A DNA stretch of 46,473 nucleotides from Sphaerobacter sp. (GTDB lineage: Bacteria > Chloroflexota > Chloroflexia > Thermomicrobiales > Thermomicrobiaceae): assembly GCF_019683595.1 (NCBI RefSeq), contig NZ_JADGHZ010000008.1:1-46473 (forward strand), read 5' to 3'. Of the stretch, positions 41,993 to 46,473 are shown piece by piece (position 1 is the first letter of the stretch; every line of letters begins with the position of its first letter). The translations under genes and the position numbers were made by a program. The notes under the pieces are model-generated. The model had not been told where the DNA came from, searched no databases, and saw only the letters and a program-made list of their open reading frames with translations.

Positions 41993-42049
41993 TTGGGGGT
42001 GAGGGCCGCTACCACGGGGTCTGGCCACTCCCTGTAACGCGGAAACAGT

Positions 42050-42499
42050 TCACGCGATCTCGCTCTCGCCGGCGCCGAGGAAGCGCCAGAGGAGGACGCC
42101 CTCAGCGACCAGGATGCCGAGTGTCAGCACCGCCGACGTGACGCACCACTGGCAGATGGCCTCGATCACGGCGATCTCGAGGTACGTCAGGTAGGCGGCG
42201 TAGACCGCGCCGGACAGGACCAGCGCGAAAGCGGCCATGGTGGCGGTGCTGGCCCAGGCCGGCCGAGTCCGTCGGAGGAAGCCCAGGCCGATGACCGCGA
42301 GGTACATCCCCATCCCGAGGATCGAGATGGGGATGCCCGCAATCTCCGCATAGGGGCTGTTCTGCACCGTCTTGCAGTCGCCGATAGTGCAAACGAGGGC
42401 GCCGGTGTCGTAGTGGCTGTAGGTCAGGTAGCCGGCGACCAGCAGCCCCGGGATCGCCAGGGCCAGCGAGGCGGTCTGCCAGCCGGTTCCGCGGATCAC
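42050..42499 (-). CDS. Vitamin K epoxide reductase (VKOR) family protein
   Basis: Membrane protein of about 149 residues that re-oxidises periplasmic disulfide oxidases and passes electrons to quinones, replacing DsbB in many bacteria. It has four membrane segments. C37 and C42 in the extracytoplasmic loop (VCTIGDC) are the shuttle pair, and C116-x2-C119 in ICQWCV is the quinone-proximal active site. A conserved Ser/Asn region (QNSPYAEIAGIPIS) follows the first pair, as in the family. The start is GTG 42499, whose GTGA overlaps the dsbA-like stop by four bases, showing translational coupling. No thioredoxin domain is fused; the separate DsbA-like protein upstream is the partner. A terminator follows at 41958-41992. 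Confidence 0.92.
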   Translation of the reverse strand: MIRGTGWQTASLALAIPGLLVAGYLTYSHYDTGALVCTIGDCKTVQNSPYAEIAGIPISILGMGMYLAVIGLGFLRRTRPAWASTATMAAFALVLSGAVYAAYLTYLEIAVIEAICQWCVTSAVLTLGILVAEGVLLWRFLGAGESEIA

Positions 42500-43239
42500 T
42501 GCGCCAGCGCCTGATCGATCGCGGCCTTCAGCGTCTCGTAGCGACCGTTCCAGCCCTGCAGCAGCTGGCCGTTGATCATGAAGCTGGGCGTCCCGGTGAG
42601 CCCGGCTTGCTTGCCCTCGTTGTAGCTGGCCTCGACCTCGTCCTTGAAGGTCTCGTTGTCGTAGCATTGGTTGAACGCTTCCATGTCCAGGCCGACTTGC
42701 CGCGCCATCTCCTTCAGCCGCGTTGCGCTGAAGTCACCCTGGTTCTCCGCGCGCTGGTTCATGAAGAGGGTGTCATGGTACTGCCAGAACTTACCCTGGT
42801 CCTCCGCGCAGAAGGCGGCCTGAGCTGCGCGGATCGAGTCCGGACCCAGGAAGGCCCAATCCCGATACTCGAACGTGATCTTTCCGGTTGCGACGTAGTC
42901 CGCGATGAGCTGCGACTTCATGTTCCGGTTAAAGTACCCGCAGCCCGGGCATTGATAATCGCCCCACTCCACCACGTGGACCGGCGCGCCTTCCTGCCCC
43001 ATGACGCGCCCGTTGGTCGGGATACCCGCGTCCAAAGGCGCCGCCGCCGCGATGTCCGAGATATCCTCGCCGGCTCCCGGACGGTTGATCAGGATCAGTA
43101 CGACGGCCGCGATCAACGCGACAGCGACCAGACCGCCAAAGATCGACATCTGCCGCCGTCGTCGCGCCGCTCGCTCGGCCGCCAGCCGGCGCTCCGCTCT
43201 GCGGGAGCGCCGTGCCTCCCGGCCTGATTGGGAACTCAT
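42496..43239 (-). CDS. Membrane-anchored DsbA-like thiol-disulfide oxidoreductase
   Basis: Thioredoxin-fold oxidase of about 247 residues. An arginine-rich cytoplasmic N-terminus (1-30) leads to a single membrane segment (32-52) and an extracytoplasmic domain. The active site is C97-P-G-C100 in DYQCPGCGYF, and the cis-proline loop reads TGTPSFMING. Insertion helices carry AAFCAEDQGKFWQYHDTLF, typical of DsbA/DsbG-like and BdbD-like proteins, with two further cysteines. The VKOR gene follows with a 4-base overlap, defining an oxidative folding pair. The start is ATG 43239 with GGAGGAG very close upstream (2 nt), so it is somewhat uncertain; ATG 43302 in frame is an alternative. TACGAT on the minus strand at 43298-43293 is a possible -10. 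Confidence 0.93.
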   Translation of the reverse strand: MSSQSGREARRSRRAERRLAAERAARRRRQMSIFGGLVAVALIAAVVLILINRPGAGEDISDIAAAAPLDAGIPTNGRVMGQEGAPVHVVEWGDYQCPGCGYFNRNMKSQLIADYVATGKITFEYRDWAFLGPDSIRAAQAAFCAEDQGKFWQYHDTLFMNQRAENQGDFSATRLKEMARQVGLDMEAFNQCYDNETFKDEVEASYNEGKQAGLTGTPSFMINGQLLQGWNGRYETLKAAIDQALAQ

Positions 43240-43500
43240 CTCCTCCGCATCGCCCTTCCCAACAACACCACCTGCCCAGTTGTCTGGGCGGTATCGTACC
43301 ATGCCCCCGCCCGGCCACGACGAGGCGCGGCACGCCGGAGGCAGCCTTCGTCCGTACTCCTACCACACGTGCCTTAAGAATAGCTGAGCGACCGGGTCTC
43401 CTGTCGAGCCCCATAGCGGGCTGACACCGGCACGACCCGCCAGTCGGCTCAGCCGGCCGGTGAGGGCAGCCGCCGGCGCCGGGCCGGACTCCGCCGCGCT

Positions 43501-44655
43501 CTACCCTTCGTGCTCGCGTGCTGCCGGCGCGGGTACGCGGTCCGAGGCGGGCTCCGCTGCGGGCTCCGGCGCGATCTGAGCGCGCCGCCAGGGGAGAATC
43601 ACCTCCTCGAACATAACCTGCACCATCGCCGCGGCCGGCACGGCCACGAACGCACCCGCGACGCCGAGCAGCGCCGCCCCCACCAGTACGGCTACGAAGA
43701 CGAGCAAGGGGTGGATGTCGAGCTGGTCACCTTCCACCCAGGGGGAGATGGCGTAGCCCTTGGCGTTCTCGATGACGAGCGAGGCACCGAACACCAGGAG
43801 GAAGGTCGTCCATCCCTGGAGCGCCGCGATGATGAGCAGCGGGATGCGCGCCAGCCACGGACCGATGCGCGGCACCGCCTCGCCCAGCCCCACCACGATC
43901 GACAGCAGGACCGCGTACGGCACACCGATGATGATCAGCGCCACGTAGGTGATCACCGCGATGATCGTCATGACGATCAGCTTCGCGCGCACGTAGTAGC
44001 CGATACGCTCCCACATCTCGCGCATCACGCGCTCCGCGGTGTCGCGGTGTTCGTGGCTGATGAGCGACAGGATGAAGCCCAGCAGCCGACCGCGCGTCGT
44101 CACCAGCAGCATCGAGATGACGAAGATGCTCAGGACGTCGAGGAAGAGACTGAACAACTGGCTCGGCAGCTCGGCCAGCCGGCTGCCGACCGAGCTCAGC
44201 AGGCGCGAGCCGGCCGTCGCGACCTGTTCCTCGAACGGTTGCAGTTCCGGGTATTGCTCGCGCAGGCGCTCCCAACTCCCCCGCAGGGCCTGGTAGCGAT
44301 CGACGTAGTTGGGGATTTCATCCACCAGCGTGGCGACCTGCCCGAAAAGGGGCGGCAGCACGAACCAGCCGATGGCCCCTACCACGGCCATCGCCACCAG
44401 GTAGACCAGCAGCACGGCGATGCCGGACGGTATCCGCAGCCGCTCGAGCTGCGACGCCGGACGCGCTGCCGCCGCGGCGAACAGGAGGCTGATAAACAGG
44501 ATCAGCAGCACGCCACTCAGGCGCATCAGCAGGTAGAGCCCGAACGCGGTGAGGATGGCGAACAGGAGTGCGTAGTAGATCGGCATGGCCCGCTGAACGA
44601 CCGATTCGCGCGGCCGGGAGGCGGGCCGATCCCCGTCCAGGTCAACGCCTGCCAT
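43501..44655 (-). CDS. AI-2E family transporter (PerM/TqsA-like)
   Basis: Membrane protein of about 384 residues of the AI-2 exporter/PerM superfamily. Members have been linked to quorum-signal export, Na+/H+ exchange or unknown transport, so the substrate is open. About seven or eight membrane segments are visible. The central cytoplasmic or periplasmic segment has VDEIPNYVDRYQ, and the C-terminal half has GVPYAVLLSIVVGLGEAVPRIGP and AYAISPWVEGDQLDIHPLLV-like sequence, which is the family signature (NAKGYAISPWVEGDQLDIHP). The last 30 residues are Ala/Pro-rich. The start is ATG 44655 with GGGGAGAG 5 nt upstream. It is divergent from chrA, 346 bp away, and stands alone on its strand. Confidence 0.88.
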   Translation of the reverse strand: MAGVDLDGDRPASRPRESVVQRAMPIYYALLFAILTAFGLYLLMRLSGVLLILFISLLFAAAAARPASQLERLRIPSGIAVLLVYLVAMAVVGAIGWFVLPPLFGQVATLVDEIPNYVDRYQALRGSWERLREQYPELQPFEEQVATAGSRLLSSVGSRLAELPSQLFSLFLDVLSIFVISMLLVTTRGRLLGFILSLISHEHRDTAERVMREMWERIGYYVRAKLIVMTIIAVITYVALIIIGVPYAVLLSIVVGLGEAVPRIGPWLARIPLLIIAALQGWTTFLLVFGASLVIENAKGYAISPWVEGDQLDIHPLLVFVAVLVGAALLGVAGAFVAVPAAAMVQVMFEEVILPWRRAQIAPEPAAEPASDRVPAPAAREHEG

Positions 44656-45001
44656 AGGCTCTCCCCTCGATGCCCTCGCCTACTCTCCCACAGCCGGGTC
44701 CGCCGCGCCGGCGCATCACCCCGGACCACGGAAAAGTCCGCAATCCGCTCTCCCCCGCTGTCGCTATGATGAGTGCGTTGCCAGCCGGCGGCCGGTGCGA
44801 TAAGACTACTCGGTCATCGCATGGAGCTTGCCGAACGAATCGAGGGCACGCGGTCGTCCTTGGAGCGGGATGGGTGGTGCGACAAGTCCAGCGCCGTGGC
44901 CCGTGGCCGGGGTGCGGGATCCGTCGCACCACCCGCCTCGACGACGGCCGGCAGGGGCACGAGCCGGCTCAGGGAGGCGGGCGCACCGAAACGGAGGGGC
45001 G
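44656..45001. other. Divergent intergenic region before chrA
   Basis: No gene is visible. TATGAT at 44765-44770 is a possible rightward -10 without a clear -35. A short motif GGTGCGATAAG at about 44797-44807 recurs as GGTGCGACAAG at about 44876-44886, the latter within the long inverted repeat listed separately. A leader of about 220 nt in front of chrA is therefore possible. Confidence 0.35.
44872..44934 (+). promoter_or_regulatory. Long inverted repeat upstream of chrA
   Basis: GGGTGGTGCGAC (44872-44883) and GTCGCACCACCC (44923-44934) are perfect 12-bp reverse complements 39 nt apart. Three more pairs (TCC with GGA) can form beyond a small internal loop. It ends 67 bp before the chrA start. 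As RNA it would be a stable leader structure; as DNA it could bind a dimeric regulator. Confidence 0.5.
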
Positions 45002-46195
45002 GTGACGATCACGACGGACAAGGACGCATCCAAGACCGGCGCACCAGGCGAGCGCGGCCGCGGAGCCCTGCGAGAGGTCGCATGGGTAGCGGTCAAGCTG
45101 GGCTTCACCGCCTTCGGCGGGCCGGCGGCGCATATCGCCATGCTGCGCGACGAGGTGGTCGTCCGCCGGCGCTGGGTGACGGAGCAACACTTCCTCGACC
45201 TGCTCGGCGCGACGAATCTGATCCCTGGGCCGAACTCCACCGAGATGGTGATCCACACCGGCTACATCCGCGCCGGATGGCGAGGGTTGGTCGCCGCCGG
45301 GGTCGGCTTCATCACGCCCGCCGCGCTGATCGTCCTCGCCTTCGCCTGGACCTACGCCCGCGTCGGCACGACGCCGCAGGCCGAGTGGCTGCTCTACGGG
45401 ATCAAGCCGGTAATCATCGCCATCGTGGCGCAGGCCCTCTGGAACCTGGCAAAGACGGCCGTCAAGGGCGTGCTGGCCGCCGTGATCGGCCTGGGGGTGC
45501 TCGCGCTGGCGCTGCTCGGCTTCAACGAGATCGCGCTCCTCTTCGGCGGTGCGGCGTTGATGTTCGTGATTACACTCGCGCGTCGGGCGCGACGCCCGCC
45601 GCCGGTTGCCGCGCTGCTGCCGCTGGTCGGCGCACCGGTCCCGGCGGCGACAGCCGTGGCCGGCGCGGTGCCGTTCAGCCTGCTGACGCTCTTCCTCACC
45701 TTCCTCAAGATCGGCTCGGTCCTCTTCGGCAGCGGCTACGTCCTGCTCGCCTTCCTCCGCAACGACTTCGTGCTGCGCCTCGGCTGGCTGACCGACCAGC
45801 AACTGCTGGACGCCGTCGCGGTCGGCCAGTTCACGCCGGGACCGGTCTTCACCACCGCGACCTTCGTCGGCTACCTCGTCGGCGGGTTCCCCGGCGCGGC
45901 GCTGGCGACCCTGGGCATCTTCCTTCCCTCATTCATCTTCGTCGCGGCGCTCAACCCGCTCGTTCCCCGGCTCCGGCGCTCTCCCTGGACCGGCCCGTTG
46001 CTGGACGGGGTCAACGTCGCGGCCCTGGGGCTGATGGCCGCGGTCACCTGGCAGCTTGCCCGCTCGGCCGTGGTCGACCCGCTCACGGCCGGGCTCGCCC
46101 TCGCCGCGCTGGTCCTGCTCGTCCGCTTCCGGGTCAACTCCGCCTGGCTGGTCCTCGGCGGCGGGTTAGTCGGGCTTGTCACGTGGCTGCTGTGA
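45002..46195 (+). CDS. chrA: Chromate transporter ChrA (two-domain CHR family)
   Basis: Membrane transporter of about 397 residues, the length of bidomain CHR proteins, which export chromate using proton force in characterised bacteria. Both homologous halves are present. The first has LGFTAFGGPAAHIAMLRDEV and LIPGPNSTEM; the second has GSVLFGSGYVLLAFLRND and VGQFTPGPVFTTATFVGYL. These FGG/FGSG and GPxST/GPxFT motifs are the family hallmarks. The start is GTG 45002 with GGAGGGG just upstream; the frame is open back to 44828, but that part is Arg/Pro-rich and not family-like. No chrB regulator is adjacent. Sulfate or another oxyanion may be the natural substrate. The CRISPR leader begins about 60 bp downstream. 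Confidence 0.92.
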   Translation: MTITTDKDASKTGAPGERGRGALREVAWVAVKLGFTAFGGPAAHIAMLRDEVVVRRRWVTEQHFLDLLGATNLIPGPNSTEMVIHTGYIRAGWRGLVAAGVGFITPAALIVLAFAWTYARVGTTPQAEWLLYGIKPVIIAIVAQALWNLAKTAVKGVLAAVIGLGVLALALLGFNEIALLFGGAALMFVITLARRARRPPPVAALLPLVGAPVPAATAVAGAVPFSLLTLFLTFLKIGSVLFGSGYVLLAFLRNDFVLRLGWLTDQQLLDAVAVGQFTPGPVFTTATFVGYLVGGFPGAALATLGIFLPSFIFVAALNPLVPRLRRSPWTGPLLDGVNVAALGLMAAVTWQLARSAVVDPLTAGLALAALVLLVRFRVNSAWLVLGGGLVGLVTWLL

Positions 46196-46206
46196 TGGGA
46201 CGCATC

Positions 46207-46235
46207 CCCCTCACCCCAACCCCTCTTCCACAAGG
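46207..46235 (-). repeat. Degenerate CCCCTCTCCCA hairpin repeat, copy 3
   Basis: CCCCTCACCCCAACCCCTCT reads as the reverse of the repeat tail and stem seen at 21850-21889 and 41967-42007. Its partner arm is degraded (TTCCACAAGGG). It lies 12 bp after the chrA stop. Confidence 0.6.
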
Positions 46236-46254
46236 GAAAGGCTTCGCCAGGGTG

Positions 46255-46283
46255 TTGACAGCCTGCCAGCTTCATCGTAAATT
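46255..46283 (+). promoter_or_regulatory. CRISPR leader promoter
   Basis: TTGACA (46255-46260, consensus -35), a 17-nt spacer and TAAATT (46278-46283). It points toward the array; the expected transcription start is near 46290, about 85 bp before the first repeat. The leader downstream is comparatively A/T-rich and contains a hairpin (GCCGCC-GGTGA-GGCGGC, 46294-46310) and the small palindrome CGTAAAAATACG (46331-46342). Confidence 0.7.
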
Positions 46284-46374
46284 ACCGATAAGAGCCGCCG
46301 GTGAGGCGGCAATCGTTTCGGACGGTTGTTCGTAAAAATACGATGGTCGATGGTCGCAGTGACTCGGCGCCCGG

Positions 46375-46473
46375 ATTCGCCCCACACCCGTGGGGACCGA
46401 CGGTACTCAGCCATGGTCAGCCCGGTCAGGCCGACATTCGCCCCACACCCGTGGGGACCGACGACGGTCCGCT
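46375..46473 (+). CRISPR. Leader-proximal start of a CRISPR array, type I-E-like repeats
   Basis: Two identical 28-nt repeats lie at 46375-46402 and 46436-46463. Each begins ATTCGCCCCACACCCGTGGG and ends GACCGACG. The repeat contains the stem CCCCAC-ACCC-GTGGGG, and the crRNA 5' handle would be ACCGACG plus one base. The complete first spacer is 33 nt (46403-46435), and the next spacer starts at 46464 before the window ends. The 61-nt period and short central palindrome match type I-E systems. The array is read left to right from the promoter at 46255-46283. cas genes are not in the window. Confidence 0.88.

Noticed and set aside
46403-46435. CRISPR spacer 1 as a self-targeting match to the REP-like repeats (shared GTCAGCCCGG)
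   Set aside because: Only 10 consecutive bases are shared, too short for a meaningful protospacer match and likely by chance in GC-rich DNA.

Overview
This is a high-GC bacterial chromosome segment with many GTG starts, strong purine-rich ribosome binding sites and dense genes on both strands. The gene content suggests a rod-shaped, heterotrophic Chloroflexota of the Thermomicrobia/Sphaerobacter type: minCDE next to mreD and mrdA, a DsbA-VKOR pair, methylmalonyl-CoA enzymes, peptide uptake with cytosolic S9 peptidases, and families of GC-rich palindromic intergenic repeats. The lineage is inferred from gene style and repeats, not from a marker gene. No rRNA or tRNA gene was seen.

Layout, left to right. 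0.2-4.5 kb: a 1447-residue fusion of an Fe-S RecB-like nuclease, an RNase H-like domain and an SF1 helicase. 4.6-4.8 kb: REP-like repeats. 4.9-5.9 kb (minus): a nucleoside deaminase and an XRE regulator. 5.9-7.0 kb: a 1.1-kb stretch without a credible gene, with a good leftward promoter and repeated or palindromic elements. 7.0-9.9 kb (plus): polysaccharide deacetylase, flippase-like membrane protein and UppP, an envelope group. 9.9-11.0 kb (minus): CsaA and a DJ-1/PfpI protein. 11.2-16.0 kb (plus): mreD-mrdA-minC-minD-minE, coupling elongation and division-site selection. 16.0-18.2 kb (plus): methylmalonyl-CoA epimerase and the large mutase subunit, separated by inverted heptamer arrays. 18.2-18.8 kb: a cluster of REP-like repeats with a large inverted pair. 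18.9-23.9 kb (minus): cystathionine gamma-lyase/synthase, cystathionine beta-synthase and an acetyl-CoA synthetase-like ligase.

24.1-33.1 kb (plus): a peptide-utilisation operon with two permeases, a Tat-type lipoprotein binding protein and two different S9 peptidases, but no ATPase genes. 33.0-35.3 kb (minus): a two-component system whose kinase gene overlaps the last peptidase gene tail to tail. 35.3-38.1 kb (minus): M16 protease, CinA-type amidohydrolase and M55 D-aminopeptidase. 38.2-40.4 kb (minus): an orphan histidine kinase and a class A beta-lactamase-like hydrolase without a signal peptide. 40.7-41.9 kb: an MFS transporter. 42.0-43.2 kb (minus): DsbA-like oxidase and VKOR, translationally coupled and followed by a clear terminator. 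43.5-46.2 kb: an AI-2E/PerM-family protein and a divergent ChrA with a long inverted repeat in front of it.

The right edge (46.25-46.47 kb) holds the beginning of a CRISPR array: a leader with a near-consensus promoter, two identical 28-nt repeats of I-E style, one complete 33-nt spacer and the first bases of the next. The cas genes, if present, lie beyond the window.

The most interesting items are the CRISPR leader, the Dna2-like fusion with an altered RNase H-like motif, the putative untranslated RNA at 5.9-6.6 kb, the repeat families and the ATPase-less peptide operon.
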